Assembly: GCA_029448655.1 (NCBI GenBank)
Contig: JACCLO010000014.1
Location: 1,550,001 to 1,614,000 of the forward strand
Length of the DNA: 64,000 nt
Reading direction: 5' to 3'
Source: Wolfiporia cocos
Taxonomy: Eukaryota > Basidiomycota > Agaricomycetes > Polyporales > Phaeolaceae
Part shown: in pieces, positions 11,161 through 22,033 of the stretch
Layout of the letters: every line of letters begins with the position of its first letter
Position numbering within the stretch: the stretch's first letter is position 1
Position numbers and translations under genes: made by a program
The notes under the pieces: model-generated
What the model saw: the letters and a program-made list of their open reading frames with translations, nothing else
Database searches by the model: none
Told to the model about the DNA's origin: nothing

Positions 11161-11882
11161 CTTAGTCCCACCTTTACTCCTTATCCCCCTGCTGCGCTCC
11201 TTGAACACTGCTAGTCTGTTGAAGTACCTCGACCTCACCGTAAGGGAGCGGCTACCCCTTCGTCGACCTTGTCTTGGGAGTCAGGCTAGTTAGTAGGGCA
11301 TTGACGTTGAGGGATGACCCTAAGAGTTTTGGGTCAAAGCAGTTGCTGTGTGTTACGTGGACAAGGCACTAAAGAGCAAATTGTGACAGCAATGGGAGCT
11401 GCACAAGCCAAAACTGGACTATTTGCTTTGATCCCGCACCGTAGTGTTTGCAAATAAGATCTTTATTATATACGGCAGATCTACTAATGCATAATTGCCT
11501 GATTGCTTATGCATTATGTGATATGAGATTCCATGCATAAATACCTGCAAACAAGGTTAGTGACCAGGTCAGGCTATGCATTATGAGGTATTATGCATTA
11601 TGAGGTTATACATTATGAGGTCTTCAACTGTACATAATGCTTTTGGAGCACCATCGTGATGAACGGTACCATGGGTGTGAAGGCGCCCTCGTGTTGGGGT
11701 TTTAGTGAAGTGTTTTCGCAAGCCTGTGGAGCCCGCTGTTCCCGTAAGAGAACTACAGTCATCGACTCAATGAGACGTGATCACTCAATGGGACAAATGA
11801 CCCTGTTATTTGATTTCTGCTTCCCACTTCCACGTTTGCACCTCGGACTTCTTGCACATTCATTTGCATGTATTGTGAAAAG
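11161..11882. other. Host DNA between the G and B1 LTRs
   Basis: No gene recognised. It contains the right end of the mariner-like element, with tandem CATTATGAGG units at 11571-11620, and is bounded by the B1 3' LTR. Confidence 0.5.
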
Positions 11883-12572
11883 TGACACAGACTAGACTGT
11901 GGGACTCACACTTTATCCTTGTATGCGACTTGAAGGAGTTGCAGACGGTTGGTGAAGAGACTAGTGGGCGCAAGCAGAGATGATATGTAACTGTGCGAAT
12001 GCAGAGAACAAATCTAAGGCTTATCCGCAGTGATAGCCCTACTTATATACATGCTTTGTTTGGTTACCGGTAAGGGAGCCAAACATGAAGGTGGTCTGTG
12101 CGCAGACATAACTAATATGGTTAAGTCGTAAACTACAATAGACCATGTGCGCCGGTAATGGCCGCACCAGTAAGATCGTTTGTTTGGACCGTAGGTCCGT
12201 GTTGTGGAAGTGGCTGTAACTACGTTAGTAAGCCATGCATGTATTCCGGTATCGGGATATGAGTAATCGTAAGGTCATTGGCATGTGATAACGAGTGGGC
12301 CGCTTATCCAATTGTACTGACATAGCCTGGTACCGGGATATGAGTAAGGCGCGTGACACTGGAGGTTAGTCCGCTGAGTCATGGACGCGTACAAACGTGT
12401 TATGTACGTGTTGTTATGACAAGTGGACGTATACCGCGTTGTGTACGTGTTGTTTGGTTGCGTGTACGTGTAGACGGGCGCTTAGCAGCGTAAATGTCTA
12501 CAAGGTTGTAGAAATACCAGATAAATAGGTAAAAATACGGGAAAAATAGTGGCATGTCCCAAATCTGTGACA
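11883..12572 (-). repeat. B1 3' LTR (690 bp)
   Basis: TGACACAGACTAGACTG... to ...AAATCTGTGACA. Left flank AAAAG is host DNA. A short deletion near 12240 explains the 9-bp shortfall against other B LTRs. Confidence 0.95.
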
Positions 12573-12611
12573 TTACCCCCTCTTCAGGTTTCATTGTCCC
12601 TAATGAAACGA

Positions 12612-14543
12612 TTACTTTCCTGTGGAGCCGAATCCACCAGTACCGCGCTCGGATTTAATCTTTTCAAAGTAAGATTTTCTGTGTAGCGTAATGTGCGGGT
12701 CCTTAGCAACTTCGCAGATGAGCTGCGCAATCTTATCACCGGCCCGGATATCGATAGATATGTCGGAGTGATTCTGGAGAATGATGATTACTTCGCCTTG
12801 ATAGTCGTGGTCGATAACGCCACCCATTACGTCTATGCCTTTGCGTGCGAGACTAGAGCGGGGGGCGATACGTCTGTAAGTGCCAAAAGGTACCTGGATC
12901 TTCAGTTTGGTGTTGTATTCTGTCTGCCCGTGAGCTGGCAGAACGTCGCCTGTTGCAGTGTACAGGTCAAACCCAACCGAGTCCTTGGTTCCCTTTTCCG
13001 GCATTCGGCCGCCTTCACCGACTACGATTTTCAAGTCCGCATTTTGGTTAATGTCAGCTGACATCCATCCCCCGTCGGGGTGTCTAACCATGTGCTGCTT
13101 AGGATCCTTTGCAAATTCTTTGCGATACTGCGGCCAGTCGTCTGGCCACGTGCATTCGTCGGCCTCCCAGTCGTCGCTGTCAGGGTCAAAGACATGAACT
13201 GCTTCTTTCCTTCTAGCTGATCGCCTGAGGGGGACATCCTGCATTTGAATGGCGTGTGAAGCCTTGTATTCCTGCAGAATGTCGTACGCCGTGTTGAGAT
13301 CGGCTTCGCGTACCCAGGAGTCGTCGTTGATACCAAATCCTTTCCATCGGATTCTGTATTCAACTCTTCCGGCGCGTAGACGATGATCTAAGATCTTCTC
13401 GACTTCCCATAATTCCTCGCCGTCGACCATTTCTGGTTGAGGCTCTGGTTTCTTCTGATGCACAGGGTCCTTGTACATGACCAACTTGGAAGCGTGAAAT
13501 ACTGGGTGATAGGCCCTGTATTGCTCGTCCATGTGTACCCTGAAGGTGACCGGGGATAATTGTTCAATTATCCTAAATGGTCCCAAATAGCGTGGACTAA
13601 GACTTCTTTCGGAGTCTTGCCAGCTACGGGCGTCAACGAGAACTTTGTCGCCGACTTTAAACGGTACCGAGCGCTTATGTTGATCGTAGTACCAAGACCA
13701 GCGTTCAGCAGCCAATTTCATTGCTGCTTTAGCTTGTTCTTGTGCTGACCATCGTTCGTAAGCAATGACATTTAAGTCCGTATATTGCGTTGGACGTAAA
13801 TTCGTAGGTCCTGCGTTAGGGTGCCTTCCTAGTTCGACAAAGAATGGGCTATTCTTTGTTGTCTCACTAGCCGCGTTGTTGTACGCGAATTCAGCCGTTG
13901 GGAGAAACCATGACCAATTATCCTTCTGAATAACATCGATGTAGCATCTAAGATATTGTTCCAGGATTTGGTTAACTCTCTCCGTCTGGCCATCCGCTTG
14001 CGGGTGATAGGCGGTTGTCATTGACCGTTGGATTCCCAATTGCTCACACCATCCCTTGAATAAGGCGGCTGCAAATTGCGGGCCTCTATCCGAAATGATT
14101 TGTTTCGGAAGTCCGTGGTTCGGATAAATCCGAAGGTACAGGAGGTTCGCTAATTCTTTTGCCGTTATCTTGTCTGACGTGGGAATGAAGTGTGCTCGTT
14201 TGGTAAGCCGGTCCACGATTACCATAATAGCATTGAACTGTTTCAATTCGCCGCTGGGTGGTAGGTGGACAATAAGGTCAATTGTGATGGTGTCCCAAGG
14301 TGCTTCCGGAACTGGGAGCGGTTGCAGGGGTCCGTACGGGGTCTGGTTGTGGTTCTTCATGCGTTGACATGTGTCACAACCTTCCACGTATTGCTTTACC
14401 ATCATGGTCATTCCAGGCCACCAGTAATTACGTGATAGAAGTTCATAGGTCTTCCATCGTCTGAAGTGACCGGCAGTTACATGGTCGTGATGTAACTCCA
14501 GAATCTTCGTGCGCAATTCCTTAGGCTCTTTTGGAACGTACAC
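12612..14543 (-). pseudogene. B1 pol C-terminal half: integrase, chromodomain, dUTPase
   Basis: Order from the N-terminal side: zinc-binding HHCC of integrase (HHDHVTAGH... CDTCQRM), catalytic core (TITIDLIVHL, ISDRGPQF, AYHPQADGQTERVN), a GPF-type C-terminal region, a chromodomain (VEKILDHRLRAGRVEYRIRW) and a C-terminal dUTPase. dUTPase motifs are GFDLYTA, APRSSLA, GVIDHDYQGEV, GDKIAQLI and GTGGFGSTGK. dUTPase hydrolyses dUTP to dUMP and could limit uracil in the cDNA. This half is out of frame with the upstream half because of a 73-bp deletion near 14560. Confidence 0.9.
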
Positions 14544-16675
14544 TTTTCCTCGTCTGAGGAGTAATCCTTGGTAATCTGATCGTCCATGAGGGCTTGTCGG
14601 ATTTGTCGGAGAAGGTCCTCGTCGCCTGATTGTATCTCCTGCTGTGACGCTTCTAGCGCCCTAACCGTGAAGTATTCCAGTTTCAGCAAAATTTGATCGC
14701 GATTATCAAGTTCCACCCCCTCTTCATGGTCTGGCCTCCGTGACAGAGGATCAGCCGTGAGCATTGTTTTACCGGGTTTGTGGCACATGGTGAAGTTGAA
14801 CCTTGTCAGGTAAAGACTCCAACGTGCCTGTCTCCGGGTTAGCCGTTGTGCCGATTTGAAATATGTCAGGTTGAGATGATCCGACCATACTTCAAATTTG
14901 TGTGGATGTCCTTCGAGGTAATGTCTCCATTCCTCTAGAGCGCGGATGATTGCGAGCAACTCCTTATCGTAAATCTCATAGTTCCTTTCGGGTGCTGATA
15001 GAGATTTCGAGTAAAAGGCTACCGGGTGCCAGAGCTTATCCTCCGAAGAGTATTGTGATAGCACTGCACCAGTTGCGTAATCGGAAGAATCCGCTTCCAT
15101 GCGGAACCGGGACTCCTGATCTGGGATCCGGAGTATTGGAGCCGATGTGAAAGCTTCCTTGAGAGTTTGGAAGGCTTCCGCTTGTTCGGGTCCCCAGTTC
15201 CACTGCGTGTTTTTCTTGGACAGTTCGGTTAACGGCTTAACCACTTTGGAGAAGTCCTTAATGAACCGACGGTAGTAGTTGGCGAAGCCAACAAAGGCCT
15301 GGACGTCCTTCACCTTGGCAGGTGTAGGCCAGTCCATAACGCCGGCTACCTTCTTAGGATCCATTTCGACTTTTCCTTTGGAAATGATCATTCCCAGGTA
15401 TTCAATACTGCTTTGTTCGAAGAAGCACTTTTCAGGCTTCGCAAACAAGTCGTTGTCCTGCAAGATTTGTAATACTTGCTTGACGATACGACGGTGTTCC
15501 AACAAGTCGTTTCCGAACACAAGGATGTCGTCTAGGTAGACAATGACCTTTCCTTCTCTGATAAGGTCACCTAGGATATCGTTCATCATGTGTTGGAACG
15601 TGCTGGGTGCATTACAAAAACCGAAGTACATGACTACGGCTTCGTAAAGGCCGTTAGGCGTGATGAATGCGGTCTTCCATTCATCTCCCTCCTTGATTCT
15701 TACGTTGTTGTAACCCCAACGCAAGTCGAGCTTCGTAAATATCGAAGCCTGGCTAAGCTCATCGATAAGCTCGTCTATGCGTGGGAGAGGGTACCTATTT
15801 TTAATGGTCAAGTCGTTTACTTTTCGGTAATCGACTACCATTCGGGCTCCGCCGTCTTTTTTAGGGACGAAGAAGACCGGGCTCGCGATCGGGGATTTTG
15901 AGTGTCGGATGTAGCCCTTCCGTAACTCTTGCTGAATCCACTGATCTAGCGAGTTCGCTTCCTGAGGAGACATTTTGTATGCCTTACTCGGGGGCGGTAG
16001 TACCGCGTCATTGGGGAAGTCGATGGCGTGGTCGTATGGTTTCCGTTCGGGCATCCTTTCGGATGCGCGCTGAGAAAATACCATGGGACCAAACTCCTGG
16101 TATTCCTCCGGAACCAAGGATTTCCATTTCTGGAGATCCACATCTGTCAGGAATTCATCCTCCGACTTCTCCGTTATCGACTGAATGGCATCGATAAGGA
16201 GTTCCATTCCTTCGTCAAGGGTGTTCACCCAAGCAACAAAGGGATTCTCAGGCTCCTCTAAGCCGAGAAAATCTATTGGAAAGTCGTTGATGATTTGATA
16301 GATGTTGCGGGGTTCGATTTCGTCTTCTTCCTCAGAAATTGAAACCCGTTTGCCATGTTTGCATTTTTCCGTACACCGATATGTGAAGATTCCTTCCGGC
16401 CAATTGAAGTCCGGGTTGTGTTTCAGGAACCAGTCATATCCGAGGATCACATCCGCATTCTGTACGTCCATTACATACAAGAATTCGGTGGACTTGTGTT
16501 CCTCGTGTACCATATAAGCTTTTACTGCCATATTGATATTACCGGCGGTATTAGAGGTACCGTCGGCGTTACGAATTTCGAGAGGTGAAGGTAGTTTCTG
16601 AGTGACTAACTTCTCCTCGTGTACGAGTTTCTTATCTATGACGCTTATTGATGCACCGGTGTCGATTAATGCCAT
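14477..16675 (-). pseudogene. B1 pol N-terminal half: protease, reverse transcriptase, RNase H
   Basis: Protease active site ALIDTGASISVI near the first ATG, RT with YLDDILVF (the YxDD catalytic motif), RNase H with RMEADSSDYATGAVLSQ, and the connection to integrase ending in MDDQITKDY. The frame is open upstream of this ATG, overlapping gag in the +1 frame to about 17128, except for a TGA at 16739-16741 where B3 has CGA. The 3' end is lost to a 73-bp deletion between TAATCC microrepeats. Confidence 0.9.
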
Positions 16676-17018
16676 GGCGTTTACTTTCTTTCCATATACC
16701 CACAGTTCTACCTCAATGGAGAATGATTTATTGTCGTCTCAGGAATCATTTCCATGTACAATATTATACATTGAGAAAAACTTGAGCACGGTGGGGTCAG
16801 GATAAAAGTATTTTACAGGAGGGGCACGTGTAGCTAGTGTCCGAGTCCTCCGGGCAAAGTCCGTTGCCGAGTTTCCGAATATACCGAGATGGGATACCGG
16901 GTGACGTACGACCGCCTTATCTTCCCACAAGATAAGGGGTCTCTGTGAAGCCTCTTCGTAGAGGTGCGCTTCTTCGGGGCGCTGTACACTCCCAGCCGCT
17001 GCGGGGCTGGTGTGTTCT

Positions 17019-19004
17019 TCACAGAACGTCTTCGAGACGTGTGGTAGGGGCGAGGGGAACCGAGATGGTCCCGACATTGGCGATGGTGGTGGCAGGGGCC
17101 GAGGGTCCTGCTGAGCTTGAGTCAGCTGTCACTTCTTCCCAGATCGTTCGGGCACGATACGTCTTGCCATCCGCGGGGGGCGCCGAGTACGGCTTCTTGC
17201 CAGAAGCCTGTCCCTTTCCACTACCCGAAGGAGCAGCCGTGGTCTTTCCAGACGCGGCAGCTGCATCCTTCGCCCTTTGTTGTTCGGCCCGCTGAGCGGC
17301 AGGCATGAACGTTCCCGCAGCCTTGTCCACGGCAAGCTTAGGACACTTGTTGAAATAGTGTCCCGTCTGCTTGCAGTACGTGCAGACGGCGTTGGCGGTG
17401 TCGGCGGGGGCTTTGGCGGGCGCCTTTCCCTTGTCCTTTTTCTTCTCCGACTTCTTTGCAGAAGCGGAGGACATCTCCTTCTTTTCGGCAGGGGCCGAGT
17501 CCTTCTTGCCGGCCTTCTCGAAGATCGAGCCCTTGATCTTGTCAGGGTAAGATGTCTGATACATTTCGAGGGCGAAGTCTATCAGAGGCTCGATGTCGGT
17601 AGGGGCCTTGAAGAACGGGGTTTTGCCGAGGACGTTTAAGGTGTCCTTAACCTTTTCGGGGAGAGTCTCGGTGAATTCCCATACCAGAGTCTCGTTGGTG
17701 GTTTCGGAGAGGCGGCCGAGGGTGCGGAATCGTTCACAGTAATTGAAGTAGTTCGATTCTGCCAGTTCCTTACCCTTGGTACCGTAGTAGCCGCGAATTT
17801 CCCTCTTAGCTATCTCCTTATCCGTCATCTTCCCATATTGCACCATTACAGATTTGGTGAAATCTTCCCAGGTGCCAAGAGGTTCACCGTTTCCTGCCTT
17901 CTTGATGAGAGGCGAGAAGAATTTGTATGCGTCCCCTGTGACGCGGAAGAGGGCCGTGGTGATACGGTCATGGTCATCGTAGACCCTGAGCGTACCGAAG
18001 TACAGGCCCATCTTCTCCACCCATTCCTGCGCAGTCACCTTTCTGGATGACCCAGAGAATTCGGGGGGAGGGGGAATTTTCAGGTTTTGAGGCAGACCTG
18101 GAATCTGCGGGGCGACGGCTGCTGCAGCAGCGGCTGCAGCTTGTGCGGCGGCAGCGGCCTCGGCTGCACGGGTTCGAGCAGTGTTGGGGGCCGGTGCAGG
18201 TTCTTCCGGGGGCGTGCGGACACCGGGAGGGTTGGGAACGGAGGGATTCTTGCGGCTCCTCCGAAGTTCTTCCTCAACCTTCTCCATTCGCTCGGCAAAC
18301 GCATCCTCGAGGTCGTCGAGCCGAGTCCGGTAATCGTCCCGGAGCTGTTTCTCCATTTCGGAGAACTTGGCGGTGTAGTCCTGTCGGAGTTCCTTGCCAA
18401 GGTCCACCAGAGTGGACACAAGCTCGTTGCGGACCGAATTTACCGCTTCGTGCAGCTCGTCTTGGGCCATCTGTTCGATTGCCCTGTATTGCCCAGCCAG
18501 GGAGTCGATTCTGCCATGGATTCGCTCCAGGCGGGCGTACACCATCCGGCCGAGGGTGTTCACCTTGTCGTGGGAGATTGCCGCACTTCGTTGTACGGCG
18601 GCGTCGAGGATTGCCCCATGCAGGGGCGCATCCACCTTGTGGTGTTCCTCCTCTAGGAGGTACGACTTGAGGCCTATGTCGACCTCGGTGTTGGTTCGGC
18701 GTTCTGGGCCCGAAAACTCTATTTCTAGGTTTGTGATGGGCCCAATCGGACGGGTGTAGCGAGCCGGGGGGTACCTGGGGATAGGTGTGCCCGGACGCGT
18801 TCCCATGGGGTTGGATGGGGAGCCCCTTTGCGGGGGAACCTCCTCAACGTTGACTTCTTCCTCTTCCTCTTCCTCGCTTAGGTGGTCCAGGGTCACCAGG
18901 GGTTGAGTCCCTGAGGGCCCTGCTACTGGCGTCACCGGTCCTTCCGATCGGAGGCGCATGCGACGAGGGGCGAGGGGGGTGCTAACGGAGGAGGTGGAAG
19001 ACAT
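17019..19004 (-). CDS. B1 Gag (661 aa)
   Basis: Intact structural protein. Acidic N-terminus (EEEEEEEVNVEEVPPQ), a coiled-coil region of charged heptads, an Ala-rich run, a capsid-like domain (FSGSSRKVTAQEWVEKM... to SYPDKIKGSIF), a Lys/Ala-rich linker and a classic CX2CX4HX4C knuckle (CTYCKQTGHYFNKC). It ends TRLEDVL at a TGA; the overlapping pol frame is +1, and CTG TGA is the limit of the overlap. Probably forms the particle shell and binds element RNA. Confidence 0.9.
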   Translation of the reverse strand: MSSTSSVSTPLAPRRMRLRSEGPVTPVAGPSGTQPLVTLDHLSEEEEEEEVNVEEVPPQRGSPSNPMGTRPGTPIPRYPPARYTRPIGPITNLEIEFSGPERRTNTEVDIGLKSYLLEEEHHKVDAPLHGAILDAAVQRSAAISHDKVNTLGRMVYARLERIHGRIDSLAGQYRAIEQMAQDELHEAVNSVRNELVSTLVDLGKELRQDYTAKFSEMEKQLRDDYRTRLDDLEDAFAERMEKVEEELRRSRKNPSVPNPPGVRTPPEEPAPAPNTARTRAAEAAAAAQAAAAAAAAVAPQIPGLPQNLKIPPPPEFSGSSRKVTAQEWVEKMGLYFGTLRVYDDHDRITTALFRVTGDAYKFFSPLIKKAGNGEPLGTWEDFTKSVMVQYGKMTDKEIAKREIRGYYGTKGKELAESNYFNYCERFRTLGRLSETTNETLVWEFTETLPEKVKDTLNVLGKTPFFKAPTDIEPLIDFALEMYQTSYPDKIKGSIFEKAGKKDSAPAEKKEMSSASAKKSEKKKDKGKAPAKAPADTANAVCTYCKQTGHYFNKCPKLAVDKAAGTFMPAAQRAEQQRAKDAAAASGKTTAAPSGSGKGQASGKKPYSAPPADGKTYRARTIWEEVTADSSSAGPSAPATTIANVGTISVPLAPTTRLEDVL

Positions 19005-19148
19005 TTGTGGATCTGTTTATGACGAATGTTAGTTTCCGGTTACTCGTTGTCTTAGATTCTTAAGAAGGGATTTGGTTTGAAAGCTGCGACTTTCGTTATA
19101 GATCACACTCGCACTCTATTTCAGAGTTAAAAGATGATAGTATTTCTA

Positions 19149-20072
19149 CTATACAATCGCGAGTATATCCTCTTCTACCGAAGTAGTTGAGGGCCCTGCC
19201 ACCTTGTCAGGTGGTGTTACACCGAAGGCAAAAGTAATTTGTAGCGCTACGCATTCTGCTACGATACGAGCCAAGTCGGTATGCCAATCCAAAAAGGAAA
19301 TGTTGCCGAGCTGTTTGCAATACTTTTTCATAATTCTCCAGTCTCTATTGGTGATCCTCCCCCGTCTCGCTCTATCCTTTACGTCATCCACCAAGTCCTC
19401 CAATTCTACTACCATAGTATGGAAACGCATGTTGTTTTCCATATGGAAGCCTGGGTAATTAGGGGGGTGGTTGGCGAGAGGAGTGAGACGAGTGAGAGTG
19501 CCTTCTAGCATGGGAATAACTTGATCGCATGCTTGGAGAGGCTTCTTTTTCCCGAAGACGAGGGAAGGGTCGAGAATCTTGTGGTTGGTCGGAACGGGAG
19601 GTCCGGCCGCCGGGCTGGAGAGACGGAGGGCCAGTGAAGAAGCTGCTTGCTTGGCTTCCTTGGCGGCTTGTTTGGCGGCGATTCGCTTATTCAGCTTATC
19701 GCGGGCGAGCTTGAGCTTGTTGAGTTCGTGGAGTTCGATGAGATTCTCCATGGCGGTAATGGAAGTGGCTAGCTTCTCTTCCTCTGTCCAGATGCGCTTG
19801 GCGAGTGGAACTGGTTTGGGAGGTCGAGGAGCGGGTTTCCCAGCCTCAGCGATGTGCTTTGGCATGTGGACGGGAATCTCCCAAAGATGGAGCTTCCCAG
19901 TGTAATCTTCCTTTACAGGAAGGGTGTAGGTGACGTCCTCTGCCCGAGGAATGTCGGCGGTGTCGATGCGGCTGAGAAGGGACCGCTTCGCCGGCTTAAC
20001 GTAGGGGGCAGTGGAGGAGCCACGTGTGCGATGGGTAACGCGGGGCATGATTCTAGAAAGTGCAGCCTTCAT
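19149..20072 (-). CDS. B1 ORF0: 307-aa protein upstream of gag, unknown function
   Basis: An intact ORF between the leader and gag of family B, same strand, separated from gag by 144 bp. Basic N-terminus, a central helical stretch (EEEKLATSITAMENLIEL... then Ala/Lys-rich) likely to form a coiled coil, and a C-terminal half with WRIMKKYCKQLGNISFLDW. No zinc knuckle or enzyme motif. Standard Ty3/Gypsy elements have only gag and pol, so this is an accessory ORF of the family. B2-B4 are truncated before this point, so conservation cannot be tested in the window. It could also be a separately translated matrix-like part of Gag. Confidence 0.75.
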   Translation of the reverse strand: MKAALSRIMPRVTHRTRGSSTAPYVKPAKRSLLSRIDTADIPRAEDVTYTLPVKEDYTGKLHLWEIPVHMPKHIAEAGKPAPRPPKPVPLAKRIWTEEEKLATSITAMENLIELHELNKLKLARDKLNKRIAAKQAAKEAKQAASSLALRLSSPAAGPPVPTNHKILDPSLVFGKKKPLQACDQVIPMLEGTLTRLTPLANHPPNYPGFHMENNMRFHTMVVELEDLVDDVKDRARRGRITNRDWRIMKKYCKQLGNISFLDWHTDLARIVAECVALQITFAFGVTPPDKVAGPSTTSVEEDILAIV

Positions 20073-21083
20073 GAGAAACGAAGTTTCCCAGTGATACGTC
20101 CAAGAACAGGAATAAAAGGGATTATGTAAGGTAGGGTAGTGGACTCCTATTCAGGAGCAAAGAAGGTGTACTACGGGGCATAATTACTCTTATGTTGCGC
20201 GCAAACCCTGTGCCGAGACGGCGCGGATATTCGCATGACCCTAACGGTCAGAGGCGCCGACTCCAGGGGTAGAGTTGCTGACTGCCAGGCCGGTTCCTGG
20301 GTCAGATGATTGGGATTCGGATACACGACACCGCCCCGGAGGGACAATGCTGGAAAGTGGCTGGGATTTTACATCCCTTAGCCTGTCCATGCTTCAACAA
20401 TGAGGTTGCCGTCTGTAGCCACATGGGTGTCACATCAGGGCTAAAAAACCACTGTCGATCTAAGATCGCGAGACAGCAGCGCTCCACATCCCGAAGGAGT
20501 GGGCCACGCGCTTCTCTTCCAATGGGGCCCCAAATCCGTTTGACCCATGCTCGCACGCCGAGCTGCCCGGAGGACTTATGCTATTGGCTACCGCGAGTGA
20601 CCTATGGCAGGGTGATTTTTTACGTCACCCCCCTCACTGCTTTTCCCATAACGGGTTCAAAGCAGGTCCCTTACGCCTGGGAGGCAGCTTTGGAAAATTC
20701 CCATGCCATCATAGTGATGACCCTGTGGATAGTGATGGGGCGCTGAACAACGCTTGCCATGACAGGGGGTTGGGCGCACACAGGCAGACCGTCCCCTTTT
20801 TTCCACAGGCGGGTCTTAACCGTGCATAGTCCAAGCTTGTCAGCGAGGACCATGTCTCCTTGACCCTGGAGTCCGGGTTAGGTAGGCCTCCTGCCTAAAA
20901 AGGCGGTGTGGCTTTCCTGGTTGCCAATCCTCTGCCGAGGATGGCGATGTATCCCCCAGGTCTCAACTATCACCCCAATCGCCTTGTCAGGCAGAAAGGG
21001 ATGTGCGCAGCAACGAGCAATATACCCCTGTAGGATAGAAACCCAGGCCCAAGCGCAAGCGCAAGGGCGGGGGTAGGGGGAGA
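20073..21083. other. B1 5' leader (untranslated)
   Basis: About 1 kb with no convincing ORF, GC-rich, several short inverted repeats. It is expected to contain the packaging signal and, next to a 5' LTR, the PBS; the LTR is not here. The right edge ends in a G-rich run (GGGCGGGGGTAGGGGG) against the R-U5 fragment. Confidence 0.6.
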
Positions 21084-21212
21084 TTTGTTCTTTGCATTCG
21101 CACAGTTACATATCATCTCTGCTTGCACCCACTAGCCTCCTCACCAACCTTCTGCAACATCTTCAAGTCGCCTACAAGGTTATAGTGTGAGTCCCACAGT
21201 CTAGTCTGTGTC
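21084..21212 (+). repeat. Family B R-U5 fragment (129 bp), inverted relative to B1
   Basis: Matches the 3' end of the B LTR on the plus strand, from AGATTTGTTC to CTGTGTCA. The left end coincides with the position about 33 nt downstream of the B LTR TATATAAG, i.e. a plausible transcript start. It is followed directly by the interior of family C gag. Confidence 0.85.
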
Positions 21213-22033
21213 AGAGGATACTCCCGGAAAAGGTGCGAGAAACCCTCGCTACCTTGGAATCGGTACCCGGCTTTACAATGCCGACCGACTGGGAAGTTTA
21301 CCTCGACATGGCCATTGACCTCTACAAGAGGCAATACCCGGATAAGCTCAAAGGCAAGATCTTTGAGGAGGAAAAAAGGAAGGAGTCGTCGGGGTCTGGC
21401 AAGACTGCTGACAAAGCTACGTCGAAGCCTGCCAAGGCTGATGACAAAGGCAAAGGCAAGGCAAAGGAAACCGGCTCTTACGGGAAGGACTGTCGCAAGC
21501 ACCCCGGACAACACAAATGGGGCGACTGTCCGGAGAACCCGAAGAACAAGCCGAAGGAAGCCAAGCCGGCCAGTAGTGGAAGCGGAACAACAAAGCCGAC
21601 AGGCTCATCGAGCGGAACGCAACAGTCGGGCCTGAAGAAATTGGACCCGAAAAAGAAATACAAGGTCCGAATCGTCAGCACCCAGGAACTAGTGACTGAC
21701 GACGAAGACGAGTCTTCCCAAGCCACCGTAGGGACCATCCGGACCAACGTTCCAAAACAACCAGAGGTGGTTCCTCTGGCCCCCACTACGCGCATCAGCA
21801 ATGAGGAGAAAAGCGGGAGCCCGGTGCGATCGGCAGAAAGCACCAGCCCCATCCAGACCCAGTCGACTGGTTCGACTTCGACTGCACCTACACCATCGGG
21901 CGACTCCATCAGGACACATCTGCCCTGGCTTCGCAAGCGGATAGCCGACTCCGCAAACACCCTGGGCATCTACGGAAGCTCTGCCTTCCCACCGAGCACA
22001 TGTGATGACCTGCCCACTTGTGCTCCCGTGTAA
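21213..22033 (+). pseudogene. Family C gag, C-terminal part
   Basis: Begins in mid-capsid (LPEKVRETLATLESVPGF, homologous to B1 gag) because the 5' part was lost at the R-U5 junction. Lys-rich linker, then a variant knuckle CX2HX3HX4C (CRKHPGQHKWGDC) rather than CCHC. It ends at TAA (GTG TAA) and overlaps the pol frame by at least 30 bp. Confidence 0.85.

Larger units (their letters stand above)
9181..11630. mobile_element. Mariner-like non-autonomous element (TIR CAGTTGAAGACC, TA flanks), split by an LTR
   Basis: The sequence from 9179 to 9200 recurs as a perfect 22-bp inverted copy at 11611-11632; the outer TA would be the target duplication and CAGTTGAAGACC the terminus, a Tc1/mariner-like pattern. 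Subterminal CATTATGAGG units are repeated at both ends (inverted hairpin at 9187-9243; three tandem units at 11571-11620). Removing the nested G LTR leaves about 1.06 kb. No transposase was recognised. Confidence 0.6.
11883..21083 (-). mobile_element. Ty3/Gypsy family B copy B1 (lacks a normal 5' LTR)
   Basis: Minus-strand chromovirus: 3' LTR, PPT (GAAGAGGGGGTAA), pol, gag, an extra upstream ORF and a ~1-kb leader. Pol order is protease, RT, RNase H, integrase, chromodomain, dUTPase. The 5' LTR expected beyond the leader is missing; in its place is a plus-oriented R-U5 piece at 21084-21212. Pol is broken by a 73-bp deletion and an in-frame TGA. Confidence 0.9.

Noticed and set aside
10621..11238. 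Long ORFs of Ser-Val, Thr-Leu and Arg-Ser-Arg-Leu repeats on both strands
   Set aside because: They arise from the stop-free 12-bp minisatellite in the G LTR and have no other coding evidence.
20302..20853. Short ORFs on both strands in the B1 leader
   Set aside because: No domain, no conservation evidence and position in an expected untranslated leader.
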